Below, piece after piece: positions 26,401 through 36,189 of a stretch of DNA of 64,000 nucleotides (position 1 is its first letter; every line of letters starts with the position of its first letter). A program made the translations under genes and the position numbers. The notes beneath the pieces were generated by a model that saw only the letters and a list, made by a program, of their open reading frames with translations, searched no databases and had not been told where the DNA came from. The stretch covers positions 505,468 to 569,467 of the forward strand of contig CAADRB010000039.1 in the NCBI GenBank assembly GCA_900708905.1. The letters run 5' to 3'. The DNA is from Hymenolepis diminuta. Lineage: Eukaryota > Platyhelminthes > Cestoda > Cyclophyllidea > Hymenolepididae.

Positions 26401-27109
26401 TTGCTCATAATTTGCAAATGATTGACAATTGTTTTACCCTTATTTCAGTTAGCGGTAGTAGCCAGTTAGTCTACTTGTACTATTCGAAACTTTAAAATAC
26501 ATCTAATCATAAATCTCACACCTAGAACGTCTGAATTGTAATAAATAAAGCATGTGACAAGCATTGGGTGTGTTATGAGATGTCAAGTTGTCATTCATAT
26601 TACTGTTTTCAGCAAGCACCGGAAAGCACGAATGTGTAGACAGCAAGTTTCTATCCTATAGTGATTAACCATCCTTCTACATATCCGAATCTGGTTAGTA
26701 TAACCGCTTATGCCTCTCTTAGAGCAAAACTAACTACTGATGAGATAGCTCAAAATTAATACTTTTGTAAAAATGGTTTTTGACTGCACATCCCAAAATA
26801 GAGATCAGAGGTGACAGCGGTTAATCTAACTGCACTATCAACAATCAAACTCGAATGAGTAAAACCTGGAGGGCCTAGAAGTAGTTGGAGTATTGAATAA
26901 TAAACTAATACTCATTTATATACTAGTGAATTTTTATTATAGTGCCTTGCGAATTCGTTGATGATCCTTGGAGAAGGGCTGCAGGAGGCGAGGGTCTATT
27001 TAGCGAAGATTATGTTCGTCTGCAAAGCACGACAATTTTCAACAAAAATATTACCACCAACAATCCAGGGGACAAAGTGGTTGCTTCCGACCATCTAAAC
27101 CTGGGTTAA
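2401..27109 (+). CDS. Protocadherin-like transmembrane cell-adhesion protein, 12 exons, 1254 aa
   Basis: Calcium-dependent adhesion receptor of the cadherin superfamily, expected at the plasma membrane. Exons: 2401-2704, 10029-10365, 10697-10928, 19358-19675, 20470-20856, 21257-21715, 22918-23059, 23686-24083, 24937-25172, 25249-25771, 25850-26111 and 26943-27109; all junctions are GT-AG and keep frame. A signal peptide lies at residues 1-23. Seven cadherin repeats follow; linker motifs are DVDDNPP (147), DMNDNEP (262), DVNDETP (368), DINDNPP (497), DQNDNPP (599) and DENDNAP (709). The seventh repeat has DPDEG but no clean terminal linker. One membrane span lies at about 909-934, then a 320-aa Ser/Asn-rich tail with no catenin-binding motif that I recognise. 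This resembles protocadherins rather than classical cadherins. The orthologue is not assigned. Introns 1 and 3 (7.3 and 8.4 kb) are very large; introns 9 and 10 are 76 and 78 nt. Confidence 0.9.
2880..8050 (+). repeat. Decayed tandem array of nine ~0.5-kb units, each with a YY1-like ATGGCGGC core (protocadherin intron 1)
   Basis: Cores lie on the same strand at 3325, 3763, 4245, 4751, 5236, 5728, 6366, 6911 and 7637, spaced 438-726 bases apart. Six are exactly ATGGCGGC, two are ATGGCGAC and one (5236) is degraded to ATGGCGTA. Most are preceded by AAC or a similar A-rich triplet, matching the vertebrate YY1 consensus AANATGGCGGC. The units share more than the core: a CGAAAC/GAAACT block upstream, a CCAT a few bases downstream, and a CCAATCA-like word soon after. 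Units 1 and 2 can be matched over nearly their whole length, for example GGTCACTCA with TAGTCACTTA and GAGGATTCA in both. The array edges are approximate. Confidence 0.8.
8327..8354. repeat. (GA)n microsatellite
   Basis: Uninterrupted GA dinucleotides, about 14 units, in protocadherin intron 1. Confidence 0.95.
9242..9264 (+). repeat. G-rich tract with quadruplex potential
   Basis: A run of G tracts (GGG-T-GG-A-GGGGG-A-G10 or similar) on the plus strand of intron 1, in an otherwise AT-rich region. It has enough G runs for an intramolecular quadruplex on the non-template strand. It may simply be a polypurine slippage product. Confidence 0.6.
12732..13872 (+). repeat. Cluster of CATAGCAAC words in diverged short repeats (protocadherin intron 3)
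   Basis: Near-identical words occur at 12732 (CATAGTAAC), 12857 (CATAGCAAC), 13054 (CGTAGTAAT), 13192 (CATAGCAAC) and 13864 (CATAGCAAC). The first four sit in short diverged repeats 125-200 bases apart; for example, CAACTAAATCATA at 12862 matches AATTAAATCATA at 13060. The right half fits the RFX/X-box half-site RGYAAC. Function is unknown. Confidence 0.4.
14130..16345 (+). repeat. Diverged ~1.1-kb tandem duplication (protocadherin intron 3)
   Basis: Copy A (about 14130-15040) and copy B (about 15250-16345) share a collinear series of words. These are AACTTCACACTT (14159 and 15272), ACGTCTTAA (14184 and 15299), TCACC followed by TTTGACCCCA or CTTGACCCCA (14670s and 15950s), TATGGCAATGAAA or TGTGGCATTGCAA, GTTTTCTTAA, CTCAGGTTTGACTTAT or TTCAGGCTTGTCTTAT, and GATACTCATCAG (14899 and 16214). 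The offset grows from about 1110 to 1315, so insertions have accumulated. No protein similarity is apparent. Confidence 0.65.
16640..17640 (-). mobile_element. Degenerate mariner-family DNA transposon, antisense in protocadherin intron 3
   Basis: The minus strand encodes a decayed mariner transposase. The N-terminal helix-turn-helix region lies at about 17276-17620, with recognisable pieces such as LRDAYGN, FSLKDEPRAGCS and TCTTRELTKTPHVSHMTIHW. After a frameshift, fragments of the middle DEKW region follow at about 17150-17250. The C-terminal catalytic part lies at 16780-16992, with HHDNA, HHPPYSPDLA and LTD. The second and third catalytic aspartates are 34 residues apart, the DD34D spacing of mariners. 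Frameshifts and stops between the blocks make it inactive. I could not identify terminal inverted repeats. Confidence 0.85.
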
Positions 27110-27384
27110 ATTCTACCAAATAACGTTAACGGTACTGAAATGAAATAAGTAGACGTTCGTATTTTTTAATCCATGACATTGATTTAAAATTGCATTTCCA
27201 CCGACTTGTACAAATTTCTCACCCAAACCTGCACATCCATTCCATCAGTCAGGCACCCTCTATTTGTTTCGCTTTTTAATCCATGAATTGGCATTTCTCG
27301 ACCTCGTGTAACTTTGATGTGTATTTTCACTTAATACTTTTGATTGGTGTCAAATTTTGGCGTGAATTTAAATTGATCTCTGTT

Positions 27385-27390
27385 AATAAA
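27385..27390 (+). terminator. Polyadenylation signal of the protocadherin gene
   Basis: AATAAA about 275 nt after the stop codon, followed by a T-rich stretch. It is the best-placed canonical signal downstream of the last exon. Confidence 0.6.
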
Positions 27391-27439
27391 TGTATTTTCA
27401 ATATATGTTTATTAAATTCATTTATTCGAAAGAAAATGA

Positions 27440-30400
27440 TTTGTCAGTATTTATTATAATAACTGAAAGTCGTAGAAATAGATGTGGAGTTTTAAATATT
27501 TTGGTCACTTGGTTGAATAATTCGCTTTTAAAAATAATATCATTTATATGAAGCCTCATTTACAATTGACATGATTTTTCGCAGAATTTTATTACTTAAG
27601 ATATAAATGAGGACGGTAAGTGGATGCGTTTCACGTAGTGTCCAGGTCTGGAGAGTCTGGCTTGACTATCAGCATTCCAACTTATAACAGCCACCATTAA
27701 CCAAGTCGGAAAGGAGTCAAAGTAGGGCGAGTGGTAAGGTTCATTGGAAAGGAAAGAATGCGATCGCGAAATGGAGACAAAAGAGTTAGTAAGTAGTCTG
27801 GAGTCCACCTCTACGTGGAAAAATAAGGGTCTATAATCCTTGGGACGAGGTCAAAACTAGGAGAAGAGTGTAGCAACAACGTCCCTGAGAAGAGGCTATG
27901 GAATTTGAAATATCCAATATCACTCTAGGTGCACGATCGGGATCATACTGGGTAAAATAGAGATGAATAAAGAGCCTGAGTGAATCCTTCACATTATTTA
28001 AGATCACAACAAAGACTAGTAGAGTTACCAGTAGCAGAGCTATAGAAAACAAAACTCTTTGTAGGAATAGTACAATTAAGAAAAGTAGTTGTGAGATAGA
28101 TGGAGGTAAAGTCTAGCAAATATAAGTTAATGTTCATTGTAGTAGTTGGTTCGGTCAGCGTAGGAACTGAACACAAGGATCAAAATGTATGTGCAAACTG
28201 TTAGAAGATTGAGCAGTAAAACGATGAGCGATGCTCAAGTATACTCCGAGAGACCTGACGATTAGAACCTCGATATTTACTGTTTTTTATTATTATAGTC
28301 CACGGCAGGGCAGAACACTGGTACAGTATTTCTTTACGGTTAACATTAAGTCCAATAAGGGAGTTGAAAAGGTGATGACATTGAATTCAAATTGGGGACG
28401 AGTCGTACTGCAATTTCTTTTCGGATTAAATTTGAACTGCAAGAATTATTAACATTCTTATGAAACCTCTCCATAAATTAAAGATATGACAGAAGCCAAT
28501 TAGATACGCAACCTCTATTATGAAAGATGTATTGCTTTCTATTTTGTGTTGATAATTTTTGAGATAGCTGGTTCATAGAAATAATCTCTCTTGTACTGAT
28601 CGCTCAAAGGTTGAATCTTTAAGATTTTAGTTGAATCAGAACCGTATTATTATTTTTATCCGATTACAATAACTATTGCGGCAAATTGCCGCATAGTCAA
28701 ATAAGGATTTCAGTGTTCAGGTGATAAAGGAAAGCTTAACATTTCTGTATACAAATTTACTTTATTAAAACAAAGATTAATAATTCATAAAGTAATTAGA
28801 CACAAGCAGCGTAAAATTAGAAAATTCTGTGGAGTGAAACTTTATGAAATGGCAATTGGAATTAATCTTAGACTAAAATAAACCACTGCGGCCCAATGAT
28901 TTCGCGAAGTAAGAGTTGAATTCTCTGTCACAGCCGTTTTTAGCAGATTTCCATTATCTTCGGCAGAGCAAAAAATGCAACTTCTTTCAAGAAAAGGCAT
29001 CTAAGCAGAGAAAATAATAGGAGTATTTCATTTAGGGAACCGGAGGAGAATGGGTGAAGGAGTTTAGAATAAGTAGAACACCAAGTTCCAAGAACTATCG
29101 AAAAGTGTGTCATTTTCAATTTCGAAGTTGTCTCATGAAAGGTATTTTCGTTCGTCTATTTTATTGGCAGTATCATTTTTAGATGAATGAATACTTAGGT
29201 TGATTAACTACGGGAGAGGAAGAGAAAGCGACACATAAAAATGCCTTTGACAAGATATTAATATTATAAGACTGTAGCATCAAAGTAGCCCATTTCTAGA
29301 TGCTTTAAAACTTATAGAAGGGATAAAAGCAGTTAAATTATCATCTTTCAGAATACCATTTTAAGAGCAATAGGGTAGTACCTTTGTAATAACGTTATGG
29401 TCTATCGAGACCACATCGATCGAATAGATGGAATAAGTCAAGCCACTCATGTCGCCAGATCATTTCGGAGGTGGCAGACAAACCACCCCAATTTATTAAT
29501 AAGTAAAATAAATTCATATCAGGACTTTTCTTCGTTAGACGTCGGTCGTGCAAATTATGATAATGCTGAGATCTTAAAATAACGTCAGGATTGCTGAGAA
29601 CTCTGACTTATCAGAATGAACTAAATCGAAGTCACATTCGCAAATACGACAAAATACAAATGAAACTACTCATGAGAGTGAGAGTCTTTCCATTGTAAAA
29701 GACGCTGTCAGACAAAATACGCCTTCTTAAATAAACAATTTTCTACTTTATGTCTTTTCAATTGATTAAATATTAAAAGCCCTAAATCGAAACATCCAGA
29801 ACATATTTTAATATGAACAAAACAGATTATTAATATGATTAATTGGATCAAATATGAAACATCCAGTGTCATAACAATGTAATTGAATTATTATAAATGT
29901 ATTATCATTAAAAACTTGCCCAAAAAATGTATTCATTTTGAATAAAAAAACATATCCCTTTTTAGGGGGTTTTGACTAAGTTAAACGAAAAGCACTCATA
30001 TTTTTAGTTGCACATTAACTCCTCGGGTATATTATTCAGTTTTAACTCCTTTTAATTACGACTAAATAAAGTTTTAAAAAAGTGGAGTTTAATTACACTT
30101 TTGAAATCAAACTTCCTCGGAGATTTTTTTGAAATGATTTGATGGCAAGATATCTTTAAATAAATTCATTTGAAAAAAATGATTTTGGGATTTCCAATGT
30201 GCAAGAAGGGGCGGCAGTGCATTTTATGTTTACTGAGTAATTACATCTAACATACTCAAAAGATATTCCACTTTGTCTTTGTTGTGGTCGTTAGTTATAG
30301 TTGGAGAAGTGATTGAATGGAAATTTTGGTAAGACACTGAACTACATACGGATATTTCATAAAAGAAGTTTCATTTCACAATAAATGGGATTATGAATTA

Positions 30401-33400
30401 TAAAGATATTGCACAAGTAGCAGTTTTACTCACCAATTCAAGCCTTAAATACTGTGCAGAGACCTCCTCAACCAATCAGCAATCAAGATCCCTGCAGCCT
30501 AGCGTGGTTTTGTATTTAATGAATAAGCTTTTGACTCACAGTAGCAAGAAGTGAGCAATAAATCCTCTCCACTCAGCATCTTTCTGGTTCTTACCACTTT
30601 GGGCACAGTCCAGCTAATTTGGGAGTGAAATGATAATAAAGGACTCCGCTAGAGGCTACCAGGACTGCTTAGGAGGATTATTTAGGTGTAGTATCCACTA
30701 AAATACTACTTTCAATTCAATTCCCTTTGGTTCGACTAAATAATAATGTATTGTAAAGAACATAATAAATAACCAATTTCTTAAAAAATTATTCTATGAT
30801 TTTTTTAGCTATATAGTGCACTTGGGTTTCCCTACCTTGAGAAACTTGTTTGTAAACTTTCGATCTACAGTGAACAGGTGATTCTGTTTTAAGCCACAAA
30901 ATTTAAATTTCACGGACAAAGAAAAATAGATGGACAATCATTAATGAAAGAAAACGAGATCTCAAGCTATGATGCTAAAAAATAGTTGATAATTTTCAAT
31001 AAAGGTTTCCTAAAACTAGAATTTACATTACAAATTTCGTTTATTCATGCTCTAAAACGAATATTCGAAAGGATTAAAGCTTTAACTATAAGTGTCAATA
31101 AAATTTTAACCTCTTATATACTATCACAAGTAATCCATTTCGGATATTGAAATTCCACAAAAATTCATGACATGAGGTCACTATCTTAAAGACGATTCCA
31201 GAGATTTAATCTTTGGCAGACAGAATATTTCATAAAGACTCGAGCGAAATCGATGGTGTGTCTGGAGAAATCAGTAAATCATAAAATCCAAGTGCAGATG
31301 GAATTTATATGTGAATAAGCTTTCCCTTAATACTAAACGATAGATCAACATATGAAGCAATATTGTTACATTAAAACTGTTTCTGTGATCAATAAATTCT
31401 CATAAATTTGAACATTAAGTAAGTACTACTTTTTTACTAAACATTATTGAATTTTAATACACGATTCTTAAATGCAATTTCACAGATTTTATTAATACCT
31501 ATCAGGGGTGAATTATAAATTAACATTTTTCCTTTTGAAACTCAGTGAGCTAATTTTCTTCTGGTATAGTAGTTTTCAGAAATTTATATACAACTTCCTT
31601 TACAAGATAAATTTCGTATTAAATAAAATCGTCCCGCCACACAATGTTTAATTTAGCGCTAAAGCGATTATCGTGATATTTTTAACTTTCAAAATTTAGA
31701 AAATTCTCTGCATGGATGGATTTTTGTTAGAAAAAGTAAGTTATGAATTTGATCTCAGATCAATCTAAATGTATTTTCTTTATGAAATTTCATGCGGTGT
31801 TCTTTCGTATATTTTTCGATTAAAAATATATATAATTATTTCCATCCACATTGAATTCAGATCCAAAATATTATTTTAAAACAGAAGGGAGTCATAAATT
31901 TTGGAAATTTTTTAAAATAAATACTTTTCAACAAAAAGTTAAGGTAATGAAATTAAACAAAATGAAAATTTACCCACCACTTGTGATGCTATAAATTAAA
32001 TGTTAAGAAAATTATTACTACGATTTCGGACACCCTAGGCGGCCTTTTGAAGCCTAATTTTCATTCAATTTTCAAAAAATGGTTATATTCCGGGATAAAA
32101 CGTAAAATCAAAAAGTTTTTAAAAAAGGCAAAATTTTCAGATTGAAAATTTTTAAAAATAATGCCTCTGAAACTAAAAAAGAAACTCTAAATTACTGCAA
32201 TATTCTAAACAACTAAGGGTGACTAAATGAACGAAGTAGTCAAAACAGGCAGACTTATTTGCTTGACAAGTTGAGAAATTTTACCGGCTGAATTTTTTCG
32301 ACATGTAGAAGTATTTAGTTTGACCGTATTTTAAAGTTTTAAATAAGGCGAATCAATTTTAAAAATATCTCATTGTGAAGTGTAGAACAAGTAACTCCTT
32401 TAACTTTTAAAGGTGGACTTTATTAATACAAACAATGCTACTTAATTCAACAGTGTTCTCTGTCAAGCAGAAAACTCCCATTCCGTTCCCCTTTGACGGC
32501 CTTTGCTTTAATTATCTAAGCAAAAGTTGAAAATTTTGAAACCCATGGGTGTGACTTTATAAGTTTGAGAAATTTTAATAAAATTGGAGACTTGGAATTG
32601 CAAAATAGGTCACTTTATATTTGTAAATTCCTTCAAGGCCCCTTAAGAACATTTTAAATTAATCTTGGAATGTGCTGGCGATGAATTATACAAACGTTAA
32701 GAGAAATTCTTAGAAAAAATTGAGATTTTTTGTCCCCAAAATAAAGTTTACTTATCTCATTCATTTCGATAGAACATGATTTGGATAGTAGAGCAGAGCA
32801 TTCAATAAAAATTTTATTGTTTGAAGGAGAAAGGTGAATGGTGTACATAAATCAAACGATTTTTGTATTTTGCTTCTCTTAAGATTGTAGCGAGCTTTCA
32901 TTTAGAACTCAGTTTGAAAGTAAGCAAGTAAAAATGTTAATGAATGTTGATTTTTAAAAGCAAAAGATTGCATTTATTTGCACTTTCTTTATTTCTCATA
33001 TAACATCCTTTTCAAATCCGTCTTGTTGACGCATTCTTCTTTTTAATAAGAGGGACGCTTTTCTTCTAATGACCAGGACAGTGAGATGATATAATTTGGC
33101 ATCATTTTAATGTAATAAAAATCACTGAAAGAGTAAGATAAATTATTTTCATTATCTGAAATGCCTAAATCCAATGAAAAGCATTGCATGAAAAACTTTG
33201 ATTATGAGTTGAGTTAATCTGAGCTATTTTGTATAGTGTTGACTGTACATCCTCGTTCATACTTACACATTTTCAACCCTAATGATGAATATTTAATCAC
33301 CACCCAATCTGCTAGACCAAAAATTCGCCCACTGAAAGAAGACAAATTGGTCTGTGAAAATAAAATAATCCGAAAGTCGCTATTAAGGCCGGCATCTTTA

Positions 33401-33600
33401 TAATTATTCACCGATTTCCTTTAAAGTTAAGCTCTAATGATGAAGGTAATTGTGTTTCTAACTATGTAGAAATCTTTGATTTGAATCTAAAATTGTTTAA
33501 ATCAACTTTATAATGGTAAACTGAGTGTTACGCGTCCAATATTGTAACTGCAGTGATTATTTAGGTAAATTAGATTAAAACTGTAAGCTACTGAATGTCA
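27440..33600. other. Gene-free AT-rich intergenic region
   Basis: I see no exon chain, RNA gene or conserved protein piece here. The section 30000-33000 is especially AT-rich. Short open frames at 27596-27808, 27831-28052 and 28231-28452 have no recognisable similarity. The only structured item is the LTR-like repeat copy at 29385-29577. Confidence 0.5.
29385..29577 (+). repeat. LTR-like dispersed repeat, copy A
   Basis: The block begins TGTAATAACGTT and contains CCACATCGATCGAATAGA, then GGAATAAGTCAAG, GTCGCCAGATCA, TTCGGAGGT and a CACCCCAAT word followed by an A/T-rich AATAAA-like segment, CTTCGTTAGAC, and ends near GAGATCTTA. The same series occurs in reverse orientation at 52054-52334. 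This copy lacks about 90 bases present in the other. The TG start and internal AATAAA suggest a solo LTR or a terminal-repeat miniature element. Confidence 0.7.
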
Positions 33601-33601
33601 T

Positions 33602-33885
33602 CTAAGAACATTTCGCCTTCTTAACCACAGGATGAAAATCAAAAATGAAGTGGTAATACCGACCCCTGTTGACTGAAAAATACCAACCACTAAACATTGA
33701 ACTCATAGACAAGAATTGCTGCAATCTAAGAGACGAATGATGTAATTTGAATGTTGGAACGTGCTGTAATCTGCCCTTTTCTGTAGAATACTGAAAATGA
33801 TTCTTAGATTCCCTAAGAGTCACAGGAATCACTAGTTACAAACACGGCCCTACGACACCGTAATACAATCACTATATCAACACAA
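33602..33885 (-). pseudogene. Broken tandem copy of the 5' part of the 34-kb gene
   Basis: Positions about 33700-33885 resemble about 34500-34660, an offset near 780. Shared words are GTAATCTGCCC with GTAATTTGTCC, CTGTAGAATACTG with CTGTAGGATACTG, and TACAAACACGGCCC with TACAAACACGACCC. In the frame of the intact gene the minus strand shows the shared SILQ(K/R) peptide but runs into a stop about 25 codons later. It is probably a truncated duplicate lying just downstream of the intact copy. Confidence 0.5.
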
Positions 33886-36133
33886 GACACACGTTTTCGT
33901 ATCGATAGGTCGATTTCTGATCCTTTCAAGTTGAACATTCGCGATTAAAAGCCCTTCAGCAGATTCGGGTCTGCGACGAAACTTCTTGACATCGAATTTC
34001 CAGTTAAAGAGGGGCAGAAGTCTGAGTCCAATCTCAGCAAGGCAAGGAGATCGACGATCGAGAATGAAAATGAGATATCTGAATTGGTTTTCTTTGAGAG
34101 AACCGAATCGGAAATCAATACAAAGTCGGTTAACGATACCTACATGATAGTGAACATTTTCATCTTCACTTATGATCAAGTCGAAGAGAGCACTGTTGTC
34201 ACCAACGACCGAACCCAACTTACCAATCATCTTTTCATAAGTTAGATCGACAAGATCCTTCGGTTGAAAGTAAGACGAACATAGGTAATTGTCGCTTCCG
34301 TTAAATTCACAAAGCAGCATGGTAATTCGAATGGCGTGGGGGAGACCTGCCATGATGTCACGGTGTTGAATTTCATATATAGAAGCATTATGATGAAATA
34401 TACCTACATTTTTCACGTATTCTTTGGGATCCTTTGTGACGGTGAGAAATTCATCTGGTTGAAGGTATTTCTCACGATTGAAGAGATTCGGGCTTCCGTT
34501 ATCCGCATAATTCGATAATTGCTTCGCCAAACTGTTGTAATTTGTCCCTCTCTGTAGGATACTGTAACCGACCCTTTGATTCCCAAAGACATTGACATTA
34601 CGCTAATTACAAACACGACCCGATAACAGAACTTGAATCACCAATTGAATAAACACAGTACAGTCTGAATCCAAAGATCAAATGAAGTGGGACTCCTTAA
34701 TATTTTAATTTTGCTCTCAGCAAATTTTTGATCCACTTCCCATCATCCCTTATTGAAATTTCTGTTAACCAATTTCAGTTACTTCCCACAATTAAAAATT
34801 TTTTAATTTGTTTGTGTTACTCTGGTACTGGTACTAAATAAGTGATCGAACAAGACAGCGGTATATTCCCATGTTCGAGCAGAAAAACTGAAACGAATAC
34901 CGCCAAGAGTTGCTCATTCAGTTTCGTTTTTAATGAATTCCTGTCATCTCATATGATTTTATTATACTCAAAAAACGAAGAAAAAGCAGAATAACAAAAA
35001 TTATGTTTAAATCTCACGAGTATTAAGATAATAACAATCATCATGTCTTACTGAATTGTTAAAAATTAATCACTTTTACTCTTTGTAGAGTCGTTAAAAT
35101 AAATGAACCGTTACTTTTAAGTTAGAAGGTAAATCGTTTCACAACGCTTTTAAAATGGCGACCGCAGCTAAGAAGTTAAATTACATTTCAAAAAGCGAAT
35201 GTAAAATAAGTGTTTTCCGTTGACGTTTTGGAGTTCGCATATTTGTCAAAACTTGCGACATTGTAAAGCAGGCTATAAAAATCACAAAAGTCAAAAAATT
35301 CGAAAAGGGAATAATTATAACATCTTTACTATATTTCCACTTGAAAATTGACTCAAAATATGCGGATTAATAGAATGAAATAAAAGGCATTTTGTCAAAT
35401 TTGGATCCAGATCTGTTGAATGAATCACAGATAATGTCGATCGAAGAGAATCTAGCTGAAATCGTAATTCAACAACTTCGTTGCATATTACAAAAATGCA
35501 ACGTTAGGGCAAGGAAAATTTAACACAAAAGCAATTAAAAATATATAATTATTAATATTCAAAATTAATATATATATATATATATAATGCTANNNNNNNN
35601 NNNNNNNNNNNNNNNNNNNNNNNNNNNNNNNNNTACGACAAAAAAAATACATTATATATATATATATATATATAATATTAATCTAGAAAACTGACCTTAT
35701 TGTCACATCTGTTCGAATTTCCATCGTCTTCACTCATTATCGGATTAATTGCTGCTCTCCAATTTTAGATAAAGATATTAAATGAAATAAAATAATTAAC
35801 TGATTATGTAAAGCATTATTTCGTGGATGACTTAAACAATGACTATTCTATAAATGATAAAGGATCATTTCAAAAGAGCCTTTTCAGGAAAACTTTTAAA
35901 TTGGCATTAAAGTAATGATGAAATTTTAAAGTTATTTTAATCATCAACGGAAGTAAAAGCATTGCTATCAGTATTTAATAAATTTAAGAGTAAATAAACT
36001 ACCGGACAGGGAAAAGGGTTTATTTTTAGATCGCTTGTGGTTCTGTACGGGACAGGAACTGTGACATATTGGGAATAGGTCTTGGTCATATCACTGGAAA
36101 CGTTCAGCTGACAGGTAACAACGTTACTTGGCG
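33877..36133 (-). CDS. Unrecognised protein, last two exons of a minus-strand gene
   Basis: The terminal exon runs 34602 to 33877 (241 codons plus stop) and follows a good acceptor, TTTGTAATTAG. An upstream exon at 36133-36003 (131 nt) follows the acceptor TTTCTTTATTTTCAG and ends at a GTAGTT donor; it is open in only one frame, and that frame joins the terminal exon in phase 0. The upstream exon starts in phase 1, so at least one more 5' exon is missing. The joined protein is at least 284 aa, with hydrophobic stretches such as RYLIFIL but no clear membrane span, and it ends in CVLC. That tail has the shape of a prenylation (CaaX) box, which is only a suggestion. I do not recognise the family. 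The intron between the exons (1.4 kb) carries the (AT)n tract and N gap. Confidence 0.6.
35563..35675. repeat. (AT)n tract interrupted by a 41-base assembly gap
   Basis: TA dinucleotide runs occur on both sides of N at 35593-35633. The outer flanks are inverted: ATTAATAT on the left and ATATTAAT on the right, so the locus is palindromic overall. The N run is an assembly artefact at an unresolved low-complexity region. Confidence 0.9.
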
Positions 36134-36189
36134 CTGAAAATAAAGAAATCCCTTCCAGAAAACCCAACTTGATAAATTTTGAACTCAAA

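Noticed and set aside
34336..34518. Plus-strand 60-codon frame opposite the 34-kb gene
   Set aside because: Antisense shadow of a longer minus-strand frame supported by a splice junction and a duplicated copy.
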